Positions 44,606 to 53,853 of a stretch of DNA of 64,000 bases are shown here, in pieces; the stretch's first letter is position 1; every line of letters starts with the position of its first letter. The notes beneath the pieces are model-generated. The model did no database searches and was not told the origin of the DNA. It was given only the letters and a program-made list of their open reading frames with translations. Where the stretch lies: assembly GCA_937980205.1 (NCBI GenBank), contig CALJKW010000017.1:24624-88623 (forward strand), read 5' to 3'. The position numbers and the translations under genes were made by a program. The DNA comes from an uncultured Myxococcales bacterium (GTDB lineage: Bacteria; Myxococcota; Myxococcia; Myxococcales; Myxococcaceae).

Positions 44606-47053
44606 TCAGGGCGCAATCGTGATCGTCGCGCTGGAGCCGACGTGCAGCCAAAGCGTGCGACCCTCGTGGAACCAGCCGAGGTTCGCCTCGACGTCGGCCC
44701 TCGAGGTGCGAGCCGTCACCGCGCCGGTGCTCGGAGCGGTCTGGGTCACCAGCGACGGTCGCGGCACGTCGAGGATCTCGATGATCCCCTCTCGATATTC
44801 GGTCGACTCGAACTTCACCTCGGTCGGGCTCACCTCGATCACGTCCTGGAAGCGCAGCTTGATCTTCCCCGTGGGCACGGCGCGGACCCAAAGCGGGCCC
44901 TGCTGGCGGAGATATGAGTCCACGTCCGAGTCGAGCGTGAACGACAACGTGTCGATCGTCGGCCGCAACATCGGCACGATCCCGCCGCGGCGGATGTAGA
45001 GCGGCAGCTTCTCGATCGGCGCCGCCACGGTCTCTTCGCCGGCCTGGTGAACGCTGCCGTCCCACCAATCGATCCACTCGCCCGGCGGGAAGAGCACCGT
45101 CCGCGACGTCGCGCCGGGAGTGATCACCGGGGCCACGAGCAGATCGTCGCCGAACAGGTACTCGTCATTCGGGTGCTTGCCGAGCTCCGGATACGCGAGG
45201 CCGAGCGGGCGCTGAATCGCGCGGCCGTCGATCGCGAGCCGCTCGGCGTAGTGCCACTCGTACGGCGCGAGCCGCAGGTGCAGCCGCGCGTACGTGCGGA
45301 AGATGTCGAGCGCGGCATCGTCGCGGCCGTTCTCCGGGGTGTACTCCCACGGCATCTGTGACGAGCTGTCGCCGACCTGCATCACCGTCGACAGCGCCGA
45401 CTGCTCGACCCAGCGAATCCACGTCTCGCGATTCGGAGGCGAGTGCCGGTAGCCGCCGGTGTCGGCGCCGAAGAACGGGAAGCCCGACGGCCCGAGGCTC
45501 ATGCCCGCGATGATCGCGGCGGGCAGCCCGCCGGTGCCGGCGACCGTCTTGTTGCCGTCCTGCACGGGCTCCTTCCACTTCGTCATGGTGGCGTCGATGT
45601 CGCCGGGCCAGATGACGCTCACCTGCGTCTGGTCTCCCCACTTGCCGGCGCGGCAGAGCAGGAAGCCGGGCTGCTTCTGCGCGTAGGCGCGGTGGTACAG
45701 CAGGGTGAAGTCGTGCTGCATCGTGCGCTCGGTGGTGCCGTCGCTGAAGCCCCAGCGCGTGCGCCCGCCGGAGACTCCGCCCGCGACCTCCTCGCCGTAG
45801 TCGAGCTTGTAGCCCTCGACGCCGAGGTCGACGTACTGCTGCAGGTTCGTCTGCCAGAACGCCATCGCGCGCGGGTTGGTGAAGTCGATCGGCGGACCCC
45901 AGGGAGAGCTTGGGCCGCCACCGATCTTCGGCGGGAAGAAGCCGCCGTCGAGCGCCTGCGAGAGCAGCGGCTCGGTGCCGGGCTCGAGGTACGGCGTGTG
46001 CCACAGCGCGAGCCTCAACCCGGCATTGTGGATCGCCTGGATCATCGCTCCGGCGTCCGGGAACTGGGCCGGGTTGAAGTCGAACGAGTTCACGCTCGTC
46101 GCGTAGGGCCGGTCGATCCACATGCCGGTGACGGCGAGATCCCGCGCGCGGATCTGCTGCACGTCGTCGAGCACCTGCGCCTGGTCCCGGTTCTCGTCCC
46201 GCCAGAGCAGGGGGCCCAACCACGTCGGTGCAGGCACCAGCGGGTTCCCCGTCACCTCGTAGTACTTCTTCGTGATGTCGAGCGGGTGCTGGGCGGCGAA
46301 GAGGTGGAACTCGAGGCCGGCGTCGCTCTGCTCGGCGGTCCCGTAGGTGATCTCCACGAGGTCCGGCTCGGCGCGCGCGACGTCGAAGATCCCGTACCGC
46401 TTGCTGGCCACGAACACGCCCCAGCCACGCGTGCCGATGAGCAGCGGCACCGGCACGTGCGTCTCGGTGTTCGCGCTCTCGATCTCGAGATCCGGCTCGA
46501 TCTGCATCGGCCGCAGCTTTCCGCGGTGGTTCACGTCGTCGAAGACCTCTCCGAGCCCGTAGAAGCCCTCGGTCGCGTCGGTGCGCAGCCGCAGCTTCAT
46601 GAACGCGATCGGCGTCGACGTCGCGGCCGGAACCCACCGCGCCTTGAAGCGGCCCTCGGCGTCGGCGGTGATCGTCACCGACGCCTTCAGCTCGCCCTCG
46701 AACGTCAGCGCGAGCTCGAGCGACGACTCCGTGCGGGTGACCGACGAGGCGACGACCTTCCTCCAGCGCAGCCCCTGCGGGATCACCGGGTCGAAGAAGG
46801 CGTCGTCGTGCACCAGCCAGTACGGGTCGTAGCTCTTCGAGTCCTCGAGCTCGCGCACGGTGCCGAGCTGGAAGGCGTCGGAGGGCAGGGTGAGCAGCAC
46901 GCCGCCGTCGCGCGTGAGCTCGATCGGGCCGCCGTCGGTGGTGACCGAGTACGGCCCCTTCGACAGGCCCGGCAGCGGCGCCGGCTCGGGACGCGAGCTG
47001 CACCCGGCGAGGATCAGCAGCGTCGCCGCGAGCTCTCGACGTTTCAGGTTCAT
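44606..47053 (-). CDS. GH31-family alpha-glycosidase lipoprotein
   Basis: 815 aa. Lipobox TLLILAGC (Cys18) places it on the envelope. An N-terminal beta-sandwich (about 30-240) includes GFYGLGEVFDDVNHRGKL; the (beta/alpha)8 barrel follows with the nucleophile Asp in GYKLDYGEE (about 415) and the acid/base Asp in WPGDIDATM (about 485), then FFGADTGGY. Typical GH31 C-terminal sandwiches close the protein. It acts on alpha-glucosides, alpha-xylosides or related sugars; the substrate cannot be fixed by eye. It lies 11 nt after the OPA-type transporter gene and ends at a clear terminator. Confidence 0.88.
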   Translation of the reverse strand: MNLKRRELAATLLILAGCSSRPEPAPLPGLSKGPYSVTTDGGPIELTRDGGVLLTLPSDAFQLGTVRELEDSKSYDPYWLVHDDAFFDPVIPQGLRWRKVVASSVTRTESSLELALTFEGELKASVTITADAEGRFKARWVPAATSTPIAFMKLRLRTDATEGFYGLGEVFDDVNHRGKLRPMQIEPDLEIESANTETHVPVPLLIGTRGWGVFVASKRYGIFDVARAEPDLVEITYGTAEQSDAGLEFHLFAAQHPLDITKKYYEVTGNPLVPAPTWLGPLLWRDENRDQAQVLDDVQQIRARDLAVTGMWIDRPYATSVNSFDFNPAQFPDAGAMIQAIHNAGLRLALWHTPYLEPGTEPLLSQALDGGFFPPKIGGGPSSPWGPPIDFTNPRAMAFWQTNLQQYVDLGVEGYKLDYGEEVAGGVSGGRTRWGFSDGTTERTMQHDFTLLYHRAYAQKQPGFLLCRAGKWGDQTQVSVIWPGDIDATMTKWKEPVQDGNKTVAGTGGLPAAIIAGMSLGPSGFPFFGADTGGYRHSPPNRETWIRWVEQSALSTVMQVGDSSSQMPWEYTPENGRDDAALDIFRTYARLHLRLAPYEWHYAERLAIDGRAIQRPLGLAYPELGKHPNDEYLFGDDLLVAPVITPGATSRTVLFPPGEWIDWWDGSVHQAGEETVAAPIEKLPLYIRRGGIVPMLRPTIDTLSFTLDSDVDSYLRQQGPLWVRAVPTGKIKLRFQDVIEVSPTEVKFESTEYREGIIEILDVPRPSLVTQTAPSTGAVTARTSRADVEANLGWFHEGRTLWLHVGSSATITIAP

Positions 47054-47064
47054 GCCAAACCTCG

Positions 47065-48459
47065 TCAGTGTGCGGCGGCCGCCTTCTGAGGCTTCGCGTT
47101 CCACACGCGGGTGCACAGCACCAGCCCGATGATGGCGACCGGCACCATGGCGACGGGCCACGATCTCCAGTTCTCGGCGACCTTCGCGGCGGGCCCCTCG
47201 GGGATGATCATCCCGACGAGCAGCGACTGCAGCGCAGTGCCGCCATAGACGAAGCCGTCGATGATGCCGACCGCGACGCCGGCGTTCTTCTTTCCGCCGA
47301 AGTCGGCGCTCGCGGTGCCCGAGAGCATGCCGTGCACTCCGACGTAGTTGAGGGCCATCAGCACGAGCACCCAGCCGACCCACGGCTGCACGATGAGGAA
47401 CGTCATGGCGACGGCGCCGATCGTGAGCCCGGAGTACAGCACCGAGACCACCGGCCCGCGGCGCGACTGGAAGAAGCGGTCCGAGATCACGCCCGCGAAC
47501 ATGCCGCCGATGATCCCGAAGACGCACAGCAGCATGCCCCAGTTCGCCGCCACGAAGTCGTCGCCGATGCCGACGGCCTTCGAGAACTTCGGGTACCAGG
47601 ACATCACCCCGTTGCGCAGGAAGCCGGTGCAGAACTCGATGCCGACGATGATCATGATCACCGGGTTCCTCACCATGCTGAGGAACACCTGGCCGACCGA
47701 GGCGCGCGGCCCCGTGTCTCCCGACGAGGCATCGCCGACGTCGAAGTCGGTGTGGCCCGCATCGCTGGGCGTGTCGCGGATCAGCGCGGCGCCGACGAAG
47801 AGCATCGTGAGGAGGATGGCGGCCGGCACGAAGAACGCCCAGTACGCGGGCGCCGCGTGCACGATCTTCCGGCTCCAGTCGTAGCCGAAGTAGACGCCGA
47901 GCGAGATCAGGATGCCGAAGACGCCGCCCTGCACGCCGCGCTCGCGCACGTGAAACCACGCGGCGTTGACCTTGACGATCGAGACCGCGCCGAAGCTCTG
48001 GAAGTACATGTTCAGGGCGTAGAGCACCGTGAGCCACAGCACGACGCCGCCCGAAGGCTTCCAGCCGTTGACGACCTCGTACACGACGACGCCCATCAGC
48101 CCGTTCGCCAGCGCGACTCCGCCCGCGGAGATGAGGATCGTCATGCGGCCGCCCAGCCGGTCGGTGAGCGGGCCGTTGATGAGGAACGAGACGCCGTACA
48201 CCGCCGCGCCGATTCCGAAGATGGTGCCGAACGCCGAGTTGTCGGTGAGCTTCCCGAGCGCGCTGGTCGCCTCGTTGATGTTGTACCGGCCGAAGTAGAG
48301 GAACGCGTACGTCATGCCGAGCGGGAACCAGTTGAGGATCCGGCGGCGGCGGAACTCGGGGCTGTGCCCGAGGTCGATCTTCGGCAGGCGCCACAGCACC
48401 ACCATGATCGCGGCGAGCAGCAACAGGATGGGCAGCAGCTCGCGGAGCCAGGCGGGCAT
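47065..48459 (-). CDS. MFS transporter, OPA (GlpT/UhpT-like) family
   Basis: 464 aa, 12 hydrophobic helices. Motifs of organophosphate:phosphate antiporters include YFGRYNINEATSALG, GPLTDRLGGRMTILISAGGV and GNWRSWPVAMVP-like loops. It would exchange a sugar phosphate or glycerol phosphate for phosphate across the inner membrane. It precedes the GH31 gene in one operon, pointing to import of a sugar released by that enzyme, although OPA substrates are usually phosphorylated. A palindromic site lies in the promoter region. Confidence 0.85.
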   Translation of the reverse strand: MPAWLRELLPILLLLAAIMVVLWRLPKIDLGHSPEFRRRRILNWFPLGMTYAFLYFGRYNINEATSALGKLTDNSAFGTIFGIGAAVYGVSFLINGPLTDRLGGRMTILISAGGVALANGLMGVVVYEVVNGWKPSGGVVLWLTVLYALNMYFQSFGAVSIVKVNAAWFHVRERGVQGGVFGILISLGVYFGYDWSRKIVHAAPAYWAFFVPAAILLTMLFVGAALIRDTPSDAGHTDFDVGDASSGDTGPRASVGQVFLSMVRNPVIMIIVGIEFCTGFLRNGVMSWYPKFSKAVGIGDDFVAANWGMLLCVFGIIGGMFAGVISDRFFQSRRGPVVSVLYSGLTIGAVAMTFLIVQPWVGWVLVLMALNYVGVHGMLSGTASADFGGKKNAGVAVGIIDGFVYGGTALQSLLVGMIIPEGPAAKVAENWRSWPVAMVPVAIIGLVLCTRVWNAKPQKAAAAH

Positions 48460-48539
48460 GTCGATCCAGGCCTATACCGTATCCGTGGCGGCGTACGTCA
48501 AAGCGAAGTTGGTCGGGCGAGGGCGAGGGCACCGCGTCA

Positions 48540-48558
48540 GGACCAAGGTGCTTGGTCC
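48540..48558. promoter_or_regulatory. Palindrome in the MFS-GH31 / 48686 divergent region
   Basis: GGACCAAG-GTG-CTTGGTCC, perfect 8-bp arms, about 80 nt upstream of the MFS start and 128 nt upstream of the 48686 gene. Likely operator for the sugar operon. Nearer the 48686 start, ATTTGTGACATAAATG shows an ATTT/AAAT dyad that may hold a promoter or second site. Confidence 0.45.
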
Positions 48559-48685
48559 AGGGACCTTCACCGTGAGCTCGTGCCGGTTTCGCTTGAACGT
48601 GCCCTGGCCCTGCTAACTCGCCTTTCCATCGGGAATGGCCCCCCCTGTCGTGCCGTGACGCATTTGTGACATAAATGACCAGACG

Positions 48686-50257
48686 ATGTCCGCACCGCAG
48701 TCCGTCCTGCCGCTCCTCGAGAACCGGCTCGACATCCACGACCGCAAGCAGTTCGAGCTGAAGCTCGAGTACCAGCCCAGCGGCGAGGATCCGGACTCCG
48801 AGTACTACCTCGACGCGTTCATCTTCGTGCCGTCGTCGCTGAACATCAGCCAGGACACCTGGCCGCGCGACGACTTCTACGCCGACCTCCACAACTACGT
48901 CCGCCTCAAGACGCCGACGCTCTCCTTCGAAGAGGTCTTGAAGAGCGAGCTGTCGCCGCTGGCCCAGCTCGAGCAGCGCGTCGCGCTGGGCCTCATGGGC
49001 CCCGAGAGCGAGGTCATCTACGACGCCAAGATGCTCTCCTGCATCTTTCGCGGAGGCCTGCGCCGCTTCAACCGCGGCATGCACGAACGCTGCACGTCGC
49101 TCGCCGCCGGCAAGGAAGGCGGCATCTCCGTGCCCGCGACCGAGGAAGAGCTCGACAAGCTCGCCGAGAACTCAGTCCGCAGCGTGCAGGAGATCCTCAA
49201 GCGCTACCGCGCCGTAGTGAAGGCGCTCTGCGACAAGTACCCGCTCGACTCGCGCACGCGCGTGAGCTTCCGCCTCGTCGACGAGTACATGTCGCTCACC
49301 GTCGAGCAGTTCTTCCGCAAGACGGTCGTGCAGATGGACCAGATGCCCCGCACCGGCATCTACGCCGAGCTCCGCAAAGAGCTCATGGGCCAGGTCATCG
49401 CCGAAGAGGACTACCGCAAGGAGAACCAGCTCCGCTCCATCATCAGCCCCACCGGCGACAACGAGGAGTACATGCACCGGATGGGGCTCCTGAAGAAGTT
49501 CTGCATGAACATCCTCTTCTTGAAGGTCCAGCGCTCCGCCGGGCGACGGAACTGGGAAGAGGTGCTGTTCGCGTGCGCCGCCGGCCTCGCGATGGCCTTC
49601 GCCACCGCCGTCGCCTTCGTCGCGCAGACGCGCATCCCGCAGGTGTCCCTCAACTTCGCGATCATCCTCGTCGTCGGCTACATGTTCAAAGACCGCATCA
49701 AGGAGGGCGCCCGCCGCATCCTCCAGCTCTACATGAGCCGCTTCCTGCCCGACCGGACGACGCGCATCGTCGACCCCGTCACGCAAGAGCCCGTCGGTGT
49801 CTGCCAGGAGAAGCTCGACTACGGCCGCGCCGCCAGGGTGCCCGAAGAGATCACCCGGCTGCGCAAGGTCGACGACTTCATCGCCGTCGCCTCGGGCGAG
49901 TCGACCGAGACGGTCATTCGCTACCAGAAGAAGATCGTCCTGGACTCCGAGATGTTGCCCCGGCTCGGAGACGGCTTCGTCACCGGCGTCACCGACATCA
50001 TCCGCCTCAACGTCGACCGCATGCTCCGCGACATGGACGACCCCGAGTCGGCGCTCGAGTTCGTCGACCTCGAGGACTTCACCGTCGGCAAGGTGAAGGC
50101 CGCGAAGAGCTACCAGGTCGATCTCGCGTTCCGCTTCATGGTCGACGACGGCGACCACAAGAGCTCCAAGTTCCAGCTCGTTCGGCTCGTGCTGGACCGA
50201 AACGGCATCAAGCGCATGCTCCGTTTCGACGCCCCGAGGCCCGTGGTTCCGGTGTAG
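48686..50257 (+). CDS. Unknown protein with two central transmembrane helices
   Basis: 523 aa. A soluble, charged N-terminal half (to about 285) and C-terminal half (from about 340) flank a hydrophobic pair, LFACAAGLAMAFATAVAFVA and VSLNFAIILVVGYMF (about 293-335). The N-terminal part holds LEYQPSGEDPDSEYYLDAFI and many Glu/Arg helices; the C-terminal part ends in a beta-rich domain (SYQVDLAFRFMVDD). It is conserved-looking but I recognise no family. Tandem hairpins follow the gene. Confidence 0.7.
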   Translation: MSAPQSVLPLLENRLDIHDRKQFELKLEYQPSGEDPDSEYYLDAFIFVPSSLNISQDTWPRDDFYADLHNYVRLKTPTLSFEEVLKSELSPLAQLEQRVALGLMGPESEVIYDAKMLSCIFRGGLRRFNRGMHERCTSLAAGKEGGISVPATEEELDKLAENSVRSVQEILKRYRAVVKALCDKYPLDSRTRVSFRLVDEYMSLTVEQFFRKTVVQMDQMPRTGIYAELRKELMGQVIAEEDYRKENQLRSIISPTGDNEEYMHRMGLLKKFCMNILFLKVQRSAGRRNWEEVLFACAAGLAMAFATAVAFVAQTRIPQVSLNFAIILVVGYMFKDRIKEGARRILQLYMSRFLPDRTTRIVDPVTQEPVGVCQEKLDYGRAARVPEEITRLRKVDDFIAVASGESTETVIRYQKKIVLDSEMLPRLGDGFVTGVTDIIRLNVDRMLRDMDDPESALEFVDLEDFTVGKVKAAKSYQVDLAFRFMVDDGDHKSSKFQLVRLVLDRNGIKRMLRFDAPRPVVPV

Positions 50258-50277
50258 CTTCGGACGTGGACCCCGAA

Positions 50278-50309
50278 GCGCCGTCAGGCGCCTAGCGGGC
50301 GAAAGCCCG
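50278..50309 (+). terminator. Two tandem hairpins after the 48686 gene
   Basis: GCGCC-GTCA-GGCGC (50278-50291) and CGGGC-GAAA-GCCCG (50296-50309, GNRA tetraloop). No U tract. Confidence 0.4.
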
Positions 50310-50335
50310 GTAGGGTCCGCGGTCCGAATAGAAAG

Positions 50336-51082
50336 ATGGCGCAGCCGTACATGTCAGACCACAAGCACCGCATCCGAGCCGACTGGGCGGCATCGCTGCG
50401 CGCGATCCTGGATGCGGCGCGGCTCGCCGGCTCCACGGGCGTGCTCGCGTTCGATCTCGACTCCACCGTCTTCGACAACCGGCCGCGGCAGGCGCGCATT
50501 CTCCGCGAGCTCGGCGCGGCCCGGAACGTCGAGCCGCTCAAGAAGTGCGGTGTCGAGCACTGGACGTCGGGGTGGGATCTGAAGGCCGCGATGATCTCCT
50601 GCGGCATGACGCCGAACGACGCCGAGAGCTTCTACAAAGAAGCAAAAGCCTTCTGGCAGGAGCGCTTCTTCACCTCCGAGTACTGCGTCGACGACGTCGA
50701 GGTGCCGGGGGCTCCGAAGTTCCTCGAGGCCTGCGTCGCCACGCGCGCGAAGGTCGTCTACCTGACCGGCCGCCACGAGGAGATGCGCCGCGGCACCGTC
50801 GAGTGCCTGCAGAAGTGCCGCATGCCCGTCCCTCAGGGCGACGTGCACCTCATCATGAAGCCGACGCTCAAAGAGAGCGACGACGACTTCAAGCGCGTGG
50901 CCCACGCGAAGGTCGAGTCGATGGGCGAGCTCATCGCCGCGTTCGACAACGAGCCGACGCACGCGAACGACTACGCGACGCGCTTCCCGACGGCGGTGGT
51001 CATTCACCTCGCGACGGATCACTCCGGCCGCAAGGTCGAGCTGCACGACCGCGTCATCAGCGTCCCGAACTTCGAGCTCTGA
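50336..51082 (+). CDS. HAD-superfamily phosphatase-like protein
   Basis: 248 aa. Motif I AFDLDSTVFDNRP (about residues 40-52) carries the nucleophile Asp and the DxDST form; motif II is the Thr in KVVYLTGRHEE; motifs III/IV lie in IAAFDNEPTHANDY. Acid-phosphatase-like HAD with a helical cap. An alternative ATG six codons in is possible. Convergent with the YfiM-like gene, with a shared hairpin between them. Substrate unknown. Confidence 0.82.
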   Translation: MAQPYMSDHKHRIRADWAASLRAILDAARLAGSTGVLAFDLDSTVFDNRPRQARILRELGAARNVEPLKKCGVEHWTSGWDLKAAMISCGMTPNDAESFYKEAKAFWQERFFTSEYCVDDVEVPGAPKFLEACVATRAKVVYLTGRHEEMRRGTVECLQKCRMPVPQGDVHLIMKPTLKESDDDFKRVAHAKVESMGELIAAFDNEPTHANDYATRFPTAVVIHLATDHSGRKVELHDRVISVPNFEL

Positions 51083-51421
51083 CCTCGCCCCTCGCAGGGT
51101 GAGGGGGCGGTCGAAGAAGATCCGATCGATCAGCCAGACGACCACGGCGCCGACCAGCGCACCGGCCGCATCCCACAGCAGATCGAGCCCCGAGAACGAG
51201 CCGTTGCCCTGAAGGTCCCAAAGCTCCTTCGCGATGCCGGCCGCGAGGGCGACGCCGATGCCGGCGGCAACGCGGCCCTCGACCGGCTCGTGCAGCAGCG
51301 CGGCGCCCGTGTACGCGGCCGCGGCGATCCCGAAGCTCGCCGAGAAGTGCAGCGCCTTGTCGGCGCCGAACGGCGCGTCGTCGGCGGCGAGCACCGCCGC
51401 GACGAGCGCCGTGGCGATCAC
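50354..51421 (-). CDS. YfiM/DUF2279-like membrane protein, stop codon displaced
   Basis: GTG start overlapping the stop of the metalloprotease gene (GTGA). The recognisable protein is only about 110 residues: a signal/anchor ATALVAAVLAA, then DKALHFSASFGIAAAAYTGA, GKELWDLQG-like AKELWDLQGNGSFSGLDL and a hydrophobic helix ALVGAVVVWLIDRIFF. This matches YfiM-type lipoproteins. In the given frame no stop occurs until 50354, adding about 245 residues antisense to the HAD gene that look like a shadow. A lost stop or frameshift near 51100 is likely; trust only 51100-51421. Confidence 0.5.
   Translation of the reverse strand: MIATALVAAVLAADDAPFGADKALHFSASFGIAAAAYTGAALLHEPVEGRVAAGIGVALAAGIAKELWDLQGNGSFSGLDLLWDAAGALVGAVVVWLIDRIFFDRPLTLRGARSELEVRDADDAVVQLDLAAGVIRREVNDHRRREARRVVVRVRRLVVERGDELAHRLDLRVGHALEVVVALFERRLHDEVHVALRDGHAALLQALDGAAAHLLVAAGQVDDLRARGDAGLEELRSPRHLDVVDAVLGGEEALLPEGFCFFVEALGVVRRHAAGDHRGLQIPPRRPVLDTALLERLDVPGRAELAENARLPRPVVEDGGVEIEREHARGAGEPRRIQDRAQRCRPVGSDAVLVV
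51083..51104. terminator. Hairpin between convergent genes
   Basis: CCTCgCCC / GGGtGAGG with a short loop, starting right after the HAD stop. It could terminate from both sides, but the - strand gene remains open through it. Confidence 0.4.
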
Positions 51422-53853
51422 CGGCGCCGGCGCAGCCGCTGGAGCAGCGCCGCCGCGAGCAGCACGAGGGCTCCGGGGCCGCTGGTGCAGCCGCACCCGA
51501 AGTCGTTGCCGCCGCCCGGAGGCAGGCACGTGAAGCGGCCGTTCAGATCGGTGCGGCAGACCTTGCCGGGAGCGCACTGCGAGACGGCTGCGTTCGGGTC
51601 GCAGGTGACGTTGCTCCTGCAGGTCGCCGTGCCGTCGCCGTTGGGCACGCACTCGGTGCCGTCGGGGCACACCGAGCCGGCAGGCGTGCAGTCGAGGTTG
51701 TTGTTCCCGCCGCCGCCGCCACCGGTGCCGGTGTTGTCGATCGGCTGGCAGACGAACGTGAACTGCGTGCCCGCGAGCAGCTTGCACTCGGTGAGGATCG
51801 GGCAGGTGCTGGGCATCGTGTTCGGGTTGCACTCGCCGGCGCAGACGCCGTTCACGCACAGCAGGCGATCGCCGCACGCGGCGATGGCCGTCGCCGTGAT
51901 GCCGCACGCCTGACCGGAGCCGACGACCTGGTCATCACACGCGCAGATGTTCAGGCCGCCGCCGACGTCGAGGCACGAGTAGTCGCACGGTCCCGGCTTC
52001 ACGTTGACGTTGCACGTCGTGTAGCAGCGGCCGCGGAAGCAGCTGTTGCCCGGACCGCAGTTGTTGTTGTTGCACGGCGTGCAGGTGCCGCCCTGAGCGC
52101 CGGTCACGCAGACGGCGGAGCCGCCGACGTTGTTGCAGGTCTCTCCGGTGTTGCACGTGCTGTTGTCGCCGAGCACGCAGCTGCGGCGGCAGGTGCCGCT
52201 CGCGCAGACGAGGCCGGTGCGACACGGGGCGATGCCGCTGCCTCCGCAGCTCTGGCCCTCGTTGCGCTCTTCGCCGGGGCAGGCGCAGAAGCCGGTCGTG
52301 GCCGTCTGCGCCTGGCAGGCGGGGCAGGTGCCGGGGCTCTGCGGGTTGCACGAGGCGTGGCAGCTGCCGCCGATGCAGGTGTTGCCGTTGAGGCACACCG
52401 TCGAGCCGCCGCACGCCTGGCAGAGGTTCGCTCCGCCCTGAGGCAGACAGACGCCGTCGTTGCTGCCCGAGAGCGTCGTGCAGGCGTTCATGCCCGTGCA
52501 GGCGGTGTTGGGGCAGGCGTTGCAGCCGCCTCCCTGGCCGCTGCCTCCGCAGCAGCGGCGGCAGTTCGCGGCCGCCTGCGTGCCGACGCAGAGCAGGCAG
52601 TTGTCGCAGCTGACGTGGAGCTCGCAGCGGTCTCCCTCACCGGTCAGCGTCTGGCAGGTGCCGCCGGCGCAGCCGAAGCCCGGTGTCGTGCCGCAGGTGG
52701 TGCCGGTGCACTGCCCGGGGCAGCGCAGGCCGCCCCAGCACGCGCAGGAGCCGCCCGTGCACTGCTGGCCGGTCATCGAGTTGACGCAGATCGAGCCCGA
52801 CGGACACGGAGACGTCGGCGAGCAGCTGCCCGTCAGCCCTCCGGACACCGGCGCGCAGATGCACGTGCCCGTGCCGGTGCAGGCGCCGGCGGTGTTGAGG
52901 TCGACGCACTCCGAGCCGGTCGGGCAGGGCGACTGCGCCGAGCAGGGGCTCGTGCACCAGGTGTGGCCGAGGCCGTCGCCGATGCAGTTGCCCGACGAGC
53001 ACTCGGCGCCCGACAGGCAGAACTTGCAGTAGTCCGCGGAGGTCGCGGGCGGCAGGCAGGCCATGCCGGTGTCGGCGGCCTGGCAGGTGAGCGGCATCAC
53101 CGTCGAGCACGCGTTCATGTTCGACGTGCAGTCGACGGTGCAGATCTTCCCGCCCGTGGAGCCCTGCTTCGAGCGGCACACCAGGCCGCCGGTGCACTGG
53201 CTCTGCGAGGTGCAGGGGTTGCCCTGCGAGCCCATGCCGCTGCCGGGGTAGACGCCGCAGACGTCGTTGATGTCGGCGGTGGCGAGCGTGCGCTTCACCT
53301 GGCCGTTCGCGACGGTGGGGAACATGACGGCGGCGGTGACGTTCGGGCTGTGGTCGAGGCCAAGGAAGTGACCCGCCTCGTGGAGCACGACGCTCTCGTA
53401 GTCGAACGCGCTGAACGATCCGTTGTTCGCCCACGTGATGTTGTCGTTCATCTCCATGTCGGCATCCACGATCTCGCCGCTGTTCGAGTAGTAGAGCGTC
53501 GTGGTGAGGCCGAGCGTCGAGTTGCTGTAGCGCCACTGGCTGCCGCCGAGCCAGATGACGTTGTTGATCATGTCGCTGCCGTTCGCGGCGGCGCTGCCGG
53601 TCGGCGAGGTGAACGTGCCGGTGTAGTTGGTGCGCCACGAGGTGCAGGCGACGCGCGTCGAGGTCCAGGCGAGGAAGGCCTCCTGGACGCGCGGGAGCAC
53701 GTTGGTGCCGAAGTTCGGCACGCCGTTGATCGAGGTGTGGTTGAAGACGCGGTACTGGACGGGGATGCGCGCGGGGAACCACTTGTGGCCGCTGGGGCTC
53801 GCGACGACCGCGACGCTGAAGAGGACGCCGGCGGCGAGGACGATGCGCTTCAT
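51418..53853 (-). CDS. Matrixin-type metalloprotease with MYXO-CTERM sorting tail
   Basis: 811 aa. Signal peptide MKRIVLAAGVLFSVAVVA; M10-like catalytic domain (about 20-215) with the zinc motif HEAGHFLGLDH starting at residue 158 and the Met-turn region VMFPTV. Then about 560 residues of Cys-rich repeats (CSGGLVC-, CNTGETC-, CPTGSEC-like knots). The C-terminus is MYXO-CTERM: GCGCTSGPGALVLLAAALLQ followed by an Arg cluster, where the Cys is processed by myxosortase for surface anchoring. The start overlaps the stop of the upstream partner gene. Confidence 0.88.
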   Translation of the reverse strand: MKRIVLAAGVLFSVAVVASPSGHKWFPARIPVQYRVFNHTSINGVPNFGTNVLPRVQEAFLAWTSTRVACTSWRTNYTGTFTSPTGSAAANGSDMINNVIWLGGSQWRYSNSTLGLTTTLYYSNSGEIVDADMEMNDNITWANNGSFSAFDYESVVLHEAGHFLGLDHSPNVTAAVMFPTVANGQVKRTLATADINDVCGVYPGSGMGSQGNPCTSQSQCTGGLVCRSKQGSTGGKICTVDCTSNMNACSTVMPLTCQAADTGMACLPPATSADYCKFCLSGAECSSGNCIGDGLGHTWCTSPCSAQSPCPTGSECVDLNTAGACTGTGTCICAPVSGGLTGSCSPTSPCPSGSICVNSMTGQQCTGGSCACWGGLRCPGQCTGTTCGTTPGFGCAGGTCQTLTGEGDRCELHVSCDNCLLCVGTQAAANCRRCCGGSGQGGGCNACPNTACTGMNACTTLSGSNDGVCLPQGGANLCQACGGSTVCLNGNTCIGGSCHASCNPQSPGTCPACQAQTATTGFCACPGEERNEGQSCGGSGIAPCRTGLVCASGTCRRSCVLGDNSTCNTGETCNNVGGSAVCVTGAQGGTCTPCNNNNCGPGNSCFRGRCYTTCNVNVKPGPCDYSCLDVGGGLNICACDDQVVGSGQACGITATAIAACGDRLLCVNGVCAGECNPNTMPSTCPILTECKLLAGTQFTFVCQPIDNTGTGGGGGGNNNLDCTPAGSVCPDGTECVPNGDGTATCRSNVTCDPNAAVSQCAPGKVCRTDLNGRFTCLPPGGGNDFGCGCTSGPGALVLLAAALLQRLRRRR

